From the NCBI RefSeq assembly GCF_044763875.1, contig NZ_JBIWGZ010000003.1:62001-126000 (forward strand): DNA of 64,000 nt, in the 5' to 3' direction. A program made the position numbers and the translations under genes. The notes beneath the pieces were generated by a model, which was given only the letters and a program-made list of their open reading frames with translations, made no database searches and was not told the origin of the DNA. The stretch's first letter is position 1; every line of letters begins with the position of its first letter. This DNA is from Rummeliibacillus sp044763875. GTDB taxonomy: Bacteria; Bacillota; Bacilli; Bacillales_A; Planococcaceae. Below, piece by piece: positions 33,982 to 42,441 of this stretch.

Positions 33982-34806
33982 ATGCACACAGTCTGGAAAG
34001 GAAGTATTAGCTTCGGTTTAGTAAATATTCCAATTAAGCTACACGCTGCCACTGAAAATAAAGATGTAAAACTTAGACAACTTCACAAAGAATGCAATAC
34101 ACCGATTAGTTATAAAAAAGTTTGTGAAAACTGCAGTAAAGAAGTTACTGAAGATGATATTGTAAAAGCATATGAATATGCGAAAAATAAGTTTGTTGTA
34201 TTGGATGCGGAAGATCTAGAGAATTTAAGAAAAGAAAATGAGGATAAAGCAGTTGAAATTGTTGATTTTGTAAAATTAGAGGAAATCGATCCGATTTACT
34301 TTGAGAAAAGCTATTATATGTCTCCTGACACTACTGGCAACAAAGCATATACACTTTTAAGAAAAACGCTAGAAGAATCAGGGAAAATAGGTATTGCCAA
34401 AATTATTATCCGTTCTAAAGAACAACTTGCCGTCGTGCGTGTATATAAAGACACATTGGTGATGGAGACCATTCACTATCCTGACGAAGTAAGAAGCATT
34501 AACGATGTTCCGAATATCCCTGCAGAACAAATAGTAGTACAAAAAGAACTTGATACTGCCTTAATGTTAGTTGAACAATTAACAACTGCTTTTGACCCGG
34601 ACAAATATACAGATGATTACAGAACTGCGTTAATGGAATTAATTGAAGAGAAAAAATCAGAGCATACTGTAACTACGAATAATGTGGAAAGAGAACTTCC
34701 AGATAACGTAACCGATTTAATGTCTGCGTTACAAGCATCGTTAAATAAGACGAAGAAACCAACAACTAAAAAACGGACGAAAACGTTAAAAGAAAAGACT
34801 TCTTAA
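33982..34806 (+). CDS. ku: Ku homodimer DNA-end-binding protein
   Basis: 274 residues. The head MHTVWKGSISFGLVNIPIKL is the Ku signature, followed by the beta-barrel core with CENC near 47-50 and a lysine-rich tail (TKKPTTKKRTKTLKEK) as in bacterial Ku. It binds broken DNA ends and recruits LigD. AAGAAGGTGATCGTTC precedes the ATG. Confidence 0.95.
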   Translation: MHTVWKGSISFGLVNIPIKLHAATENKDVKLRQLHKECNTPISYKKVCENCSKEVTEDDIVKAYEYAKNKFVVLDAEDLENLRKENEDKAVEIVDFVKLEEIDPIYFEKSYYMSPDTTGNKAYTLLRKTLEESGKIGIAKIIIRSKEQLAVVRVYKDTLVMETIHYPDEVRSINDVPNIPAEQIVVQKELDTALMLVEQLTTAFDPDKYTDDYRTALMELIEEKKSEHTVTTNNVERELPDNVTDLMSALQASLNKTKKPTTKKRTKTLKEKTS

Positions 34807-34820
34807 ATGCAAGAAGTCTT
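34795..34820 (+). terminator. Terminator of ku
   Basis: AAGACTTCTT pairs with AAGAAGTCTT, followed by TCCC. The stem includes the last codons of ku. A second hairpin (34832-34870) follows. Confidence 0.6.
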
Positions 34821-34831
34821 TCCCAAAAGTA

Positions 34832-34870
34832 AAAAAGTGCAAATCAATGTAATTGAATTTTGCACTTTTT
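34832..34870 (+). terminator. Second hairpin after ku
   Basis: AAAAGTGCAAA pairs with TTTTGCACTTTTT around a loop of about 14 bases, with a strong T-run. Confidence 0.65.
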
Positions 34871-34889
34871 GGCATGTTTGAATATGTTG

Positions 34890-35223
34890 ATTTCCGTTCC
34901 ACGCGGACGCTTTCCATGAGCGTGACTTGAGCCTCCCCCTTCGTGAGGGGTCTCAAGGCTCACGCATTTGAGGCCACTGAAAAAGTGTAGTAATACAAAA
35001 AATTATAGTATATATATGCTATTGGATGAAGTGGAATTAGCTCTGCTTTCCGTGGGCGAACTGACGAGCCTCCTCGTGCGCTTCGCTTCCTGCGGGTCTC
35101 GTCTAGTCCGTTTTCCCACAGGAGTCTACGCTATTTCCACTTCAACTAAGATTTCAATACAAGATATTTTTACTTTTTCAGTGGCATCATGCATTTCCCG
35201 CAGGAGTTGCCGCCTTCTACTCC
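34890..35223. repeat. Type C element, copy 2, interrupted by a type B element
   Basis: Left part TTCCGTTCCACGCGGACGC through CAAGGCTCACGCATTT (to 34969) and right part GCATTTCCCGCAGGAGTTGC (from 35191) together make one complete type C core. The type B element 34973-35185 lies between them. The TCACGCATTT/TCATGCATTT pair at the junctions looks like a 10-bp target duplication. Confidence 0.75.
34973..35185. repeat. Type B element, copy 4 (nested)
   Basis: 213 bp with near-perfect ends GCCACTGAAAAAGT and ACTTTTTCAGTGGC, inner pair GAAGTGGAATTAGC/GCTATTTCCACTTC and shared core. The best-preserved B copy for judging ends. Confidence 0.8.
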
Positions 35224-35342
35224 AATCAACAGAGTGAATTATACTAAAAATTTTGCCCCATCAAAGGATGATCAGATTTTTGTTATTAAATTAGAACACT
35301 ATTTTGAAAAGAAGCTTTTTTCAGACAGCCACTTGAATGAAA

Positions 35343-35924
35343 TTAATACTTTACATATGGTTCATAGACATAGCCTATATATTTCTTATTGTTTTTTATA
35401 TATTGTACATTTACCCATTTTTCTTTAATAGGGCTTTCTACGCTATTACTTTTATAATAAACTTCAACCAATGTTCCCATAGGTATCGTTGTGAGTATCT
35501 TCGATTTTACAGAATTACTTTCTCTTAAATTAACTCCTGTTTGAGGAGCAATAATTACATAATCCAGCGAATAATAATTTGCTCTAATATTATCACTTTT
35601 AATGTATTTGATTTGAGTTGATTTTCCAGATTTTTTATTTGAAAATTTCACTTTAATCCATTTTTCATTTGTATACTGAATGATTTTCACAGGATTTAAA
35701 ACGATGTGCTCATTACCTTCAGAATCTTTTTCAGAAAAGCTCTTCTTTATTTCGTCTTGTTTTTTCCCATTAGGTTTATCATAATAGGATGCATTTTGAG
35801 CTAACCTTACATAATAGTTTTTGTTAGGGCTATCCTTCATTTTCGCAGAAGCAAATGCAGAACCAACAAATGCACTTAAAAACAGACTGAGAATAATAAC
35901 AATCGTTGCAAATTTAATTTTCAA
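35343..35924 (-). CDS. Secreted SH3-domain protein
   Basis: 193 residues from a TTG at 35924, with GGAG seven bases upstream; an upstream extension to 35972 is less likely. A signal peptide with cleavage near GSAFASA (about 24-27) is followed by a bacterial SH3 domain near residues 125-175 (TGVNLRESNSVKSKILTTIP, MGTLVEVYY). Such domains often bind cell wall. No catalytic domain is present. Confidence 0.75.
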   Translation of the reverse strand: MKIKFATIVIILSLFLSAFVGSAFASAKMKDSPNKNYYVRLAQNASYYDKPNGKKQDEIKKSFSEKDSEGNEHIVLNPVKIIQYTNEKWIKVKFSNKKSGKSTQIKYIKSDNIRANYYSLDYVIIAPQTGVNLRESNSVKSKILTTIPMGTLVEVYYKSNSVESPIKEKWVNVQYIKNNKKYIGYVYEPYVKY

Positions 35925-36187
35925 ACAAAAACTCCTTTTTTGTATTTTGGAACAGCCACTAAAATTTACCACAACAGAAAGATTAATTCAACGATGATTT
36001 AATCCTACACATGGAGGATACTGTTCAAAAAGGAAGTTGGATGACGGAAAACCGTTTTCTAACACTAACTCAATTGCAATTTTAATAAGCGTTATTTATT
36101 ATTACTTCTGAATGATTCTTAAATATTAAAAAGAACCGTTTGCTTATTATGCAAACAGTCCTTTGAAAAATAATAGGATAGCTATTT

Positions 36188-36670
36188 CTATTTTAATGAA
36201 ACACCCAAAATTTCAGCTACTTTATTAAGGTTATCTCGGTTTACTTTTATTAATTTTGTAATATTTGTGTTGTTATTACTTGTAATGGCATCTTGTAAAG
36301 CATCATATTTCCCATGAATTTCTTCTGCATAGGCCTCACCTTTTTTCGCTTTCAATGGAGGCAGAATGGCAGCATGAAATTCATCATGAAGTTTACCTGC
36401 AATAGTGTTCGCAGATTTATAGTCTCCTTTTTTTATATCTTGTTCAATTGTTGTAAAACCATCAAGTTCATCTTTGAATGCCTTTTCCAAAGCTTGGTTA
36501 TTCTCCATGTCCATACCCTTCATTGAGTCATCTTTTGTGGATTTTGAAGTATTATTACTTTGGGTCTGCGTATTGCTTTGTGATTGATTATTATCTTGAG
36601 TTGTTCCACAACCTGCAAGACTAAATGCTAGGCTTGAACCAATAATTATCGCATATATTTTTTTATTCAT
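36188..36670 (-). CDS. Lipoprotein with helical domain
   Basis: 160 residues from the ATG at 36670. Lipobox LAGC at about residue 21, an N/Q/S/T-rich linker (QDNNQSQSNTQTQ), then a helical region (EQDIKKGDYKSANTIAGKLHDEFHAAILPPLKAKKG) typical of four-helix extracytoplasmic proteins. Its ATG overlaps the stop of the PepSY-like membrane gene (ATGA), so translation is coupled and the two products probably work together in the membrane. Confidence 0.75.
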   Translation of the reverse strand: MNKKIYAIIIGSSLAFSLAGCGTTQDNNQSQSNTQTQSNNTSKSTKDDSMKGMDMENNQALEKAFKDELDGFTTIEQDIKKGDYKSANTIAGKLHDEFHAAILPPLKAKKGEAYAEEIHGKYDALQDAITSNNNTNITKLIKVNRDNLNKVAEILGVSLK

Positions 36671-36963
36671 TTTTTCTTCTTCTTCCTTTTTTTTATTATT
36701 AATTTCACCCACATCCATACCCCCGAAATACTTAGAACAATCATACAAATTGCTCCTAAATCGGTAAGAAATATGATGGATGTATTTCCAACGTGTCCTG
36801 AGTGTAAAGCAAAAATAAACTCTTGTAACTTCATTTCCCTATTTGAAGAATAACCAATAAGAGAACGATGATTTAGTAAAATTCCTGTTATGGCCATAAG
36901 TAACACTAAGATAGATCCTATTAAGCCAGCAGTATGATGGATAATTTTTAGAATTTTGTACAT
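36667..36963 (-). CDS. PepSY-associated TM-like small membrane protein
   Basis: 98 residues with three helices. The head KILKIIHHTAGLIGSILVLLMAITG, with two adjacent His, and the later LHSGHVG and GVWMWVKL resemble the PepSY-associated transmembrane family linked to haem/iron reductases. A poly-Lys tail closes the protein. Coupled to the lipoprotein by a 4-bp overlap. Confidence 0.75.
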   Translation of the reverse strand: MYKILKIIHHTAGLIGSILVLLMAITGILLNHRSLIGYSSNREMKLQEFIFALHSGHVGNTSIIFLTDLGAICMIVLSISGVWMWVKLIIKKRKKKKK

Positions 36964-37158
36964 AGATAGAACTCATCACTCACAATTTATTTCATTATAA
37001 AGTTGACTACTTACTTTACCACTTTACCCAATAAATAATACCACCTAAAAAGATAAACTTTAAGGACATTTTGAACTATCATATACCCTATGTTTAACAA
37101 GTAAATTAAAGTTTATGCAGCGTATGCTCCATATGAAAAATTAAATTCCATTACTAAC

Positions 37159-37485
37159 TGAATCAATTTCATGAATCCGTTTTCGGTTTATAAATACGAA
37201 CATTTCAACACATTAACTTTTCCATATTCAGATTTGGATGTTCCGCTACAGACGGCGCTTTCCACGGGCTTGACTTCAATCTCCTCGGGCCAACACGATG
37301 TTGGTCACGAAGCCGTTGCCACAGGACGTGGCGTTCTTAGGCTTTGTTCCTTAAAATCGTTCCTGCGGGGCTTTCAGCTCAAGCTTTTCCCGTAGGAGTC
37401 GCCGTCTTTCGCTCCACGATGTACAAAATTGGATATCACTAAATGCTCGTATTTCGTATAAATTTTGCATTATGAAATTGATTCA
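37159..37485. repeat. Type A intergenic element, copy 3
   Basis: 327 bp with a perfect 14-bp TGAATCAATTTCAT inverted end pair, a sub-terminal AATACGAACATTT/AAATGCTCGTATTT pair and an intact hairpin module (GTTGCCACAGGACGTGGCG, about 37313-37331). Very close to copy 1. Confidence 0.8.
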
Positions 37486-37790
37486 ACTAAGTTCTTTTAT
37501 TAAAATCTATAAATACTTTTAACCCTTTACTGTATTAGGTAAGATTTCATTTGTCTAATTAATGTTAAAATAATTTATCAATTTAGAGGGGAAACAAGAA
37601 GCTTTACAAAAGCGCTTTATAAAGCACAAAAAATAAACCGTAGTCTAAACAGTATTTTGTTTAGCTACGGTTTTTAATTATATTATTATTAGATTATAAA
37701 TTACGAAATGCACTGTAATAATGGTTAATATTCGCTTTTCTCCACTCGACACACGGTTCATTTATTATAATCATTAAAAAGTTGGAATCG
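37486..37790. terminator. Intergenic region with strong hairpin 37635-37675
   Basis: AAACCGTAGTCTAAACA pairs with TGTTTAGCTACGGTTT followed by T. A further short stem, GCGCTTTATAAAGC, lies near 37611. The neighbouring minus-strand gene ends about 115 bp to the right, so the hairpin may terminate it. Confidence 0.5.
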
Positions 37791-38060
37791 TTATTTTTTT
37801 TGACTCACTACATCTAAGCACCAAGAAAAATTATCCCAAGCAGAGTACCAGCCGTTAAAAAGTTCGGATGAATCATCCCAACGGACATCGAATTTCTTCT
37901 GACCGTTTACATCCACTAAATATAAAGCAAGTGTCTCATCCGCCTTAGAAACAGCTAACTGCATACCACTTTGAAGTTCTTCTTCAGTAAATGGAACGTC
38001 CGAAACTGAACGTAGCTGTGCTTGTTCAAATACTTGTTTGTTCATGATTTTATAATTCAT
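37791..38060 (-). CDS. Hypothetical small protein
   Basis: 89 residues, GGAGGTTTATT before the ATG. Soluble, with an aromatic C-terminal part (WDDSSELFNGWYSAWDNFSW). No family is recognised. The upstream 318 bp (38061-38378) hold no visible gene. Confidence 0.6.
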   Translation of the reverse strand: MNYKIMNKQVFEQAQLRSVSDVPFTEEELQSGMQLAVSKADETLALYLVDVNGQKKFDVRWDDSSELFNGWYSAWDNFSWCLDVVSQKK

Positions 38061-38378
38061 AATAAACCTCCAATAAAACTTTCTGTTATGTTAAGCTCCT
38101 ACTTCATCTGTAAATCATAGGACTATAAAAGTATATCCTATTTTCGTTCAGTATTGTAAACAATAAAAAATAAGCTTTATTTCTTTTCAAGTGAACCTAG
38201 CATTAAGATAGGTGTATTTCTAAAAATCGTCACAAAAAGAACTCATTCATCCATCAGGAATTGTTCTTAAAATGAAAGTGTTGATACTAAAGGTTTATTA
38301 GTGTAAAATTTTAAAAATCCATCAATTACCATAAAATGAAAATTTAATAGCCATTTCATAACGACAAAGGAGAATAAT

Positions 38379-38951
38379 ATGAATATTGACATAGTTTTTG
38401 GAGACTTCCCTGAATTAGCGTCTGAAAATTTATTGTTTTAAAAAATAGAAGAGCCCCATTTACAAGAAGTATTTATGATCTATGACAATAAAAATGTATT
38501 TGAATACTGTGGAATTATTCCAAAACATAACATACATACAGTACGGAAAATGATTGGTCATTTTGAAAGGGATTTTCATAAAAAAAGTAGGATCAAGTGG
38601 GGAATATTTGTAAAAAACGAGAGCAATAAATTGGTGGGAATAATTGAATGTATGGATTTCAATAAAAAAGTAAACATGGTATCTATTGGATACTTTTTAG
38701 CAGAGGCATATTGGGGAAAAGGTATTGCATCAGAATCAGTTCGTACAGTAATAAAATTTTTATTTGAAGAAGTTAGTATTAACCGTATTCAAGCAGAAGT
38801 TATGCCTGCAAACGAGATTTCCAAAAAAGTCCTTCTAAAAAATGGTTTTACAAAAGAAGGATTGATAAGACAAGCTACATTATGGTCCGGAAAAGGGATA
38901 GTAGATTTAGAAATGTATAGCATACTAAGTGAGGACTACATGGAGAATTAA
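38379..38951 (+). pseudogene. GNAT acetyltransferase with in-frame stop codon
   Basis: The ancestral ATG at 38379 keeps AAAGGAG upstream. The frame reads MNIDIVFGDFPELASENLLF, then TAA at 38439-38441, then continues KIEEPHLQEVFMIYDN in the same frame to the normal GNAT end. RimJ/RimL proteins have LxLRKIxxxD here, so the stop replaces the usual Arg codon. Translation from the internal ATG at 38475 would lose the first strand. Acetyl-CoA loop: YFLAEAYWGKGIASESV. Confidence 0.75.
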
Positions 38952-39009
38952 ATACGGACAACTTTAATCAGGAGCTTTTAAGTATTGGTCCAATTGCAAC
39001 ATAAAAATA

Positions 39010-39047
39010 CCCCGTAAATGTTAGTTTCATGTCTAACATTTACGGGG
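39010..39047. terminator. Bidirectional terminator
   Basis: CCCCGTAAATGTTAG pairs perfectly with CTAACATTTACGGGG. It serves the minus-strand metallochaperone gene and the plus-strand GNAT remnant. Confidence 0.8.
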
Positions 39048-39115
39048 CAGTTCATTCCTACAGTTGACTTTTTCCTTTTTATTAAAATAAAACGTCGATT
39101 AGTTGTATATTCATA

Positions 39116-39577
39116 TCATTTTTTTATGCTTTTTATATGCTTTGTAACATTCCCTAAACAACAACTACCTTGAGGATTATTTACCTCACAACCACATCTG
39201 TTTTCCTTTATGTTTAATCGGATATGTTCAAGTGGATTAGGGGAAAGTTCTTGTTTTATATATTCCCCAATTTTCTCTTTTGTCCAATCAAAGCAATAAC
39301 AAATAGAAGTAGTTGTAGAGGTATCTTTTTGATGTACTGCTACTTTTATGTCAGATACAAGGTACTTTTCGTTATTGGCATCAAAGTAAACTACCTCACA
39401 ATCTTCAGTTGAACAAAAATAGTGATCAATTTTCACATTTAATGTTTCTAATGAGGTTGGTTTAAGTAATGATTTTAGTGTAATTAACTTTACATTTTTA
39501 GCTTTATTTTTACAAGATGGACATATACCATCATTTTCAGTTTCTATTTCTTTGAGGTTGCTACTACAACAATCCAT
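39116..39577 (-). CDS. Cysteine-rich iron-sulfur/zinc metallochaperone-like protein
   Basis: 153 residues from the ATG at 39577 (MDCCSSN; GGTGGGAGAACG upstream). Cysteine sets CC (3-4), CPSC, FCSTEDC, CYC, CGC and SCC suggest an N-terminal CopZ-type zinc domain plus a [2Fe-2S] BFD-like domain, as in proteins annotated as iron-sulfur metallochaperones beside MerR genes. Likely transcribed with merR. It may bind or deliver a soft metal. Confidence 0.7.
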   Translation of the reverse strand: MDCCSSNLKEIETENDGICPSCKNKAKNVKLITLKSLLKPTSLETLNVKIDHYFCSTEDCEVVYFDANNEKYLVSDIKVAVHQKDTSTTTSICYCFDWTKEKIGEYIKQELSPNPLEHIRLNIKENRCGCEVNNPQGSCCLGNVTKHIKSIKK

Positions 39578-39590
39578 CGTTCTCCCACCT

Positions 39591-39992
39591 TTACTTATCA
39601 TTCATTAAAGTTTCAATAATAGGACACTCATGTAGTGACTTTTCGTCAGGACAACATTCTTTTAAATTTATAAGCATGTGTTCGATTCGTTTTAAATCTC
39701 TAATTTTATTTTGTACTTCATCAATTTTTTGAATTACAAAGTCATACATATCCCTACATCGTTCATTATCTTTATCAACAACTCCAAGCAATTTATTAAT
39801 TTCAGCTAAAGAAAACCCTAATTCTTTCATTTGTTTGATAAAATGTATACGATCAACAGTATCTTCTGAATAAACCCTATACCCTGCATTTGTACGAGAT
39901 GGTTCAGAAAGTAACCCTATCCTTTCGTAATATCTGATTGTTTCTTTATTAACACTACATTTCTCAGCTAGTTCACTAATACGATATCCCAA
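39591..39992 (-). CDS. merR: MerR family regulator of the mercury type
   Basis: 133 residues. Winged helix YRISELAEKCSVNKETIRYYERIGLL, dimerisation helix, and metal-binding Cys at 79, 114 and 123 (with Cys113 adjacent), matching the mercury-sensing cysteines of Gram-positive MerR (Cys79, Cys114, Cys123 in the Bacillus cereus RC607 protein). A mer-type operator stands directly upstream. No merA, merT or merP gene follows. Confidence 0.88.
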   Translation of the reverse strand: MGYRISELAEKCSVNKETIRYYERIGLLSEPSRTNAGYRVYSEDTVDRIHFIKQMKELGFSLAEINKLLGVVDKDNERCRDMYDFVIQKIDEVQNKIRDLKRIEHMLINLKECCPDEKSLHECPIIETLMNDK

Positions 39993-40009
39993 CTAATCAC
40001 CCCGTATAA

Positions 40010-40041
40010 ATTATAGACCCTGTACCATAGTACAGAGTAAA
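40010..40041 (-). promoter_or_regulatory. mer-type operator/promoter
   Basis: On the minus strand: -35 TTTACT, 20-bp spacer with the dyad CTGTAC-TATG-GTACAG (40020-40035), -10 TATAAT. Overlong 19-20 bp spacers with a GTAC dyad are the hallmark of MerR-controlled promoters. It drives merR and the metallochaperone gene. Confidence 0.85.
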
Positions 40042-40099
40042 GAGTATTTTATATTTGTTATTTTCAACTAATCTGCTCTGATAGTACAATAAGTTCAGC

Positions 40100-40139
40100 A
40101 AAAAGAGCGTTAAATCCTTGTTTTGGATCAACGCCCTCG
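40100..40139 (-). terminator. Terminator after the 40157-40450 remnant
   Basis: On the minus strand GAGGGCGTTGATCC pairs with GGATTTAACGCTC, followed by TTTTTG. Confidence 0.65.
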
Positions 40140-40156
40140 TTAATTAAAAAATATTT

Positions 40157-40450
40157 TATTGTTCGCCAATTCCCATTGCTAATAATAATAGAAAAGCACT
40201 GGTCAAAACAAAGGCATTTCCTAATTAACCGATAATTAAAGGAATACGTCGTTTAGACATTACCCAAGAGAGTATAGCGAGAAAAAAACCAATAACTGAT
40301 AAAGAACTAAAAAGGGTGATACCAAAATAAACATCAGCATTTGGTCCTCTTAGTGCATAGAAAACAATAAAACTTATTATTCAGGTAATATTGATGTAAC
40401 ACCTAAAATGTTTCCTACTTTTCTCTTATCCAAATTTATAAACGCCCCCC
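40157..40450 (-). pseudogene. Decayed small membrane protein gene
   Basis: The minus strand shows pieces of a hydrophobic protein in shifting frames: KVGNILGVTSILPE then stops, RGPNADVYFGITLFSSLSVI in another frame, LAILSWVMSKRRIPLIIG and finally LLLLAMGIGEQ before a stop and terminator. Several frameshifts and stops are needed to join them. The family is not identified. Confidence 0.5.
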
Positions 40451-40588
40451 ACTTTTATTTACGTATATAAATTTTACCATATTTATTCATATATATATAA
40501 TTCCTTCTATTAATTACTTTTAATTGGATTATCCTGTCCCCTTTGTTGAAGAACATTCTTTCACTTATAAAATTTGCATTGCCCACCG

Positions 40589-41056
40589 TTACTTAATCAA
40601 GCACTTCTCTCCATTTTCATTAAACGGGTGCTTAAAATCAAACGCATAAGGAGTAGGTCCATGCTGAATATAGTAGTTATATCTCTTGAATGCCTCCTTC
40701 CATGAGACATCCGTCTGCTTCTCTGTCCACCAGACTACATATGATAGGTGTTTCTCTTGATAAGGCTCCATCCATTTACTCCTATCTCTCAATGCTTGCC
40801 TATGCTGCCCTGAATAAGTAAAACGATATAAGGATTGAAGACTTTTCCATATCGTTAGTGTAAGAGTAGGGAAACCCTCCAGCTTTTTGATTTCTTCATT
40901 AAAATGGGCCCCTTTTGGTGCAATCAATTCTATAAGTTGGCCAGATTTAGCTGCTTGACGTACTATTTCATCACCCACTTCAAAAAATTCACGAGATGCA
41001 GGGTGGTCATAGGGTTTATCTAGTTTACCAACAGTATAAATTGATACAAATGCCAT
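40589..41056 (-). CDS. DUF3291 domain protein
   Basis: 155 residues. DUF3291 features: FVSIYTVGKLDKPYDHPASREF at the start, TLTIWKSLQSLYRFTYSGQH in the middle, and SYVVWWTEKQTDVSWKEAFKRY. A dimeric ferredoxin-like fold related to monooxygenase-type small proteins. Substrate unknown. GGAGGTCTGTTT precedes the ATG. Confidence 0.85.
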   Translation of the reverse strand: MAFVSIYTVGKLDKPYDHPASREFFEVGDEIVRQAAKSGQLIELIAPKGAHFNEEIKKLEGFPTLTLTIWKSLQSLYRFTYSGQHRQALRDRSKWMEPYQEKHLSYVVWWTEKQTDVSWKEAFKRYNYYIQHGPTPYAFDFKHPFNENGEKCLIK

Positions 41057-41183
41057 AAACAGACCTCCATCTAAAGTTTCTACCTATTATATTCAAGTAA
41101 GATGGAATTTCATAACAAAATCTTTGTCATACAAATAGTTAAAAAAAGTTCTATTAGTGAACTACTTGTTCCTAATACAAATT

Positions 41184-41211
41184 AAAAAAAGCCAGCTGAG
41201 CTGACTTTTTC
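41184..41211 (-). terminator. Terminator of the XRE operon
   Basis: AAAAAGTCAGCT and AGCTGGCTTTTTTT (minus strand) form a stem with a T-run, just after the stop at 41223. Confidence 0.75.
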
Positions 41212-41222
41212 TTTACTTAATT

Positions 41223-41429
41223 TTACTTTATAAAAAATGCAACAATCCATATTATAATACATAGAATTCCGCCCAAAAATTGCCCTAACCCTGAAGCTTC
41301 TCCCATTAGCAATAAATTGAAGATGTTTTTTCTTTTTTGAGTTTTCCCAAATAAGGCATCGTCTGTTCTCATACGATAAAGCCCCCAAACTATTAAAACT
41401 ATCCCAAAAATTAATAATAAATGATGCAT
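41223..41429 (-). CDS. Small membrane protein of the XRE operon
   Basis: 68 residues from the ATG at 41429 (MHHLLLIFGIVLIVWGLYRM), which has CGGAGGAATAAA upstream; a longer reading to 41513 overlaps the regulator gene and has no good site. Two helices (about 2-18 and 45-66). Last gene of a three-gene operon with an XRE regulator and a DUF2178-like protein. Confidence 0.7.
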   Translation of the reverse strand: MHHLLLIFGIVLIVWGLYRMRTDDALFGKTQKRKNIFNLLLMGEASGLGQFLGGILCIIIWIVAFFIK

Positions 41430-41475
41430 TTTATTCCTCCGTTGTTCTTTTAATAGGTCCATCTTTTGAAATGTG

Positions 41476-41679
41476 TTATTTATCATCCTCATCAAAAATA
41501 AAAGTTTCTTCAATTGATAAATTAAAAACTGAAGCTATTTTATACGCAAGTAGGATAGATGGATTATATTTTTGTTTTTCTAATGAGATGATTGTTCTTG
41601 AAGATACACTTACTCTCTCTGCTAATTCTTGTTGTGTTATTCCATGTTCTATTCGCAATTCTTTTACTCTATTTTTCAT
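41476..41679 (-). CDS. XRE family small regulator
   Basis: 67 residues, a lone helix-turn-helix: NRVKELRIEHGITQQELAERVSV followed by SSRTIISLEKQKYNPSILLAYKIASVF. Similar to YgzD/YozG-type regulators that accompany small membrane proteins. Expected to repress its own operon through the palindromes at 42122-42165. Confidence 0.88.
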   Translation of the reverse strand: MKNRVKELRIEHGITQQELAERVSVSSRTIISLEKQKYNPSILLAYKIASVFNLSIEETFIFDEDDK

Positions 41680-41693
41680 TAATTCACACCCAA

Positions 41694-42092
41694 TTAAAGA
41701 ATATGATTATAATATTTTCTAGATAAGATTTCACAAATTATTAAAGATATTAAAACAATAATTAAAGAAGTATTTGCTGAAATTACCACAAAATTTAATA
41801 GAAACAAAATAATTAAAATTTCAAACACCAAAATTTGCAAAGAAAAGTAGGCAACTTTTCCATCAATTAAAGCATCTCTTTCGTCATACTCCTTCGATAA
41901 TTCCTTTTCTAGTGATTTGTTCTTTCTTGATTTAATGTAAGAAATCATTGAATACAACAAAATTATTCCACCTGAGAATAACATGAGATAACCATAATTA
42001 ATTCCTGCTGATGTATCAAGAATTATTTGAATGCTTCCAAATATTATCAACAAGGTTGATACTAGCATTCGCTGTATGAATAGATTTTTCAA
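41694..42092 (-). CDS. DUF2178-like membrane protein
   Basis: 132 residues, TTG start at 42092 after TTAGGAGAGG. Four helices with the motif KEYDERDALIDGKVAY between helices 2 and 3, characteristic of the membrane partners of small XRE regulators (DUF2178/DUF3796-like). Fourteen bp before the regulator gene. Confidence 0.75.
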   Translation of the reverse strand: MKNLFIQRMLVSTLLIIFGSIQIILDTSAGINYGYLMLFSGGIILLYSMISYIKSRKNKSLEKELSKEYDERDALIDGKVAYFSLQILVFEILIILFLLNFVVISANTSLIIVLISLIICEILSRKYYNHIL

Positions 42093-42121
42093 ATATACCT
42101 CTCCTAACCAAAATACTCTAT

Positions 42122-42165
42122 GAAGTTTATTTCACGTGAAACAAACTTCATGTGAAGTTAACTTC
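42122..42165 (-). promoter_or_regulatory. Stacked palindromic operator
   Basis: Three overlapping palindromes: 28 bp at 42122-42149 (one mismatch, centred on TTTCACGTGAAA), 16 bp at 42144-42159 (AACTTCATGTGAAGTT) and 12 bp at 42154-42165 (GAAGTTAACTTC, perfect). All reuse GAAGTT and TTCACGTGAA. It stands about 30 bp before the XRE operon, where TTGTTT/TAGAGT could serve as promoter, and is probably the autoregulatory site. Confidence 0.65.
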
Positions 42166-42336
42166 ACTATAATGTATCTTAATACAAAAATCAAGTGATA
42201 TTTTCTTTTAAAGTAACTGGATATTTCATTTTTTAAAATCATTCTAGTTTTAACTCAACTCTATTCAATTAACGTTCTAGTTGAAGAAGAATGACCATTA
42301 TGTTTAAAAGAAAATGCTTACTCTACCGAAGAAAAT

Positions 42337-42385
42337 AAAAATGTATCACAGGAAGTATTCTAGATCCTTCCGTGTGATACATTTT
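42337..42385 (-). terminator. Terminator hairpin, TGTATCAC type, copy 1
   Basis: AAAATGTATCACA.GGAAG pairs with CTTCCGTGTGATACATTTT. It begins at the stop codon of the 18-codon frame 42385-42441. The stem sequence recurs at 42935-42990. Confidence 0.65.
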
Positions 42386-42441
42386 CATTTTTGGTTCAAT
42401 TTGTTTTGTGTAGCATGATTTATCATCTCTAGTGTACTCAT
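42385..42441 (-). CDS. Possible 18-residue peptide
   Basis: MSTLEMINHATQNKLNQK, ATG at 42441 preceded by GGGAGGTGATATTA and followed at once by a terminator. The strong site and terminator suggest expression, but the 3' part resembles the DNA after the exporter gene (AAATTGAACCAAAAATGA against AAATTGAATCAAAAATAA), so it may be a duplication remnant. Confidence 0.35.
   Translation of the reverse strand: MSTLEMINHATQNKLNQK

Noticed and set aside
34968..35237. Open frame across the nested B/C repeat
   Set aside because: Made of repeat DNA only, with no ribosome site.
37171..37395. Open frame in type A copy 3
   Set aside because: The same kind of repeat-derived frame; not conserved in copies 1 and 2.
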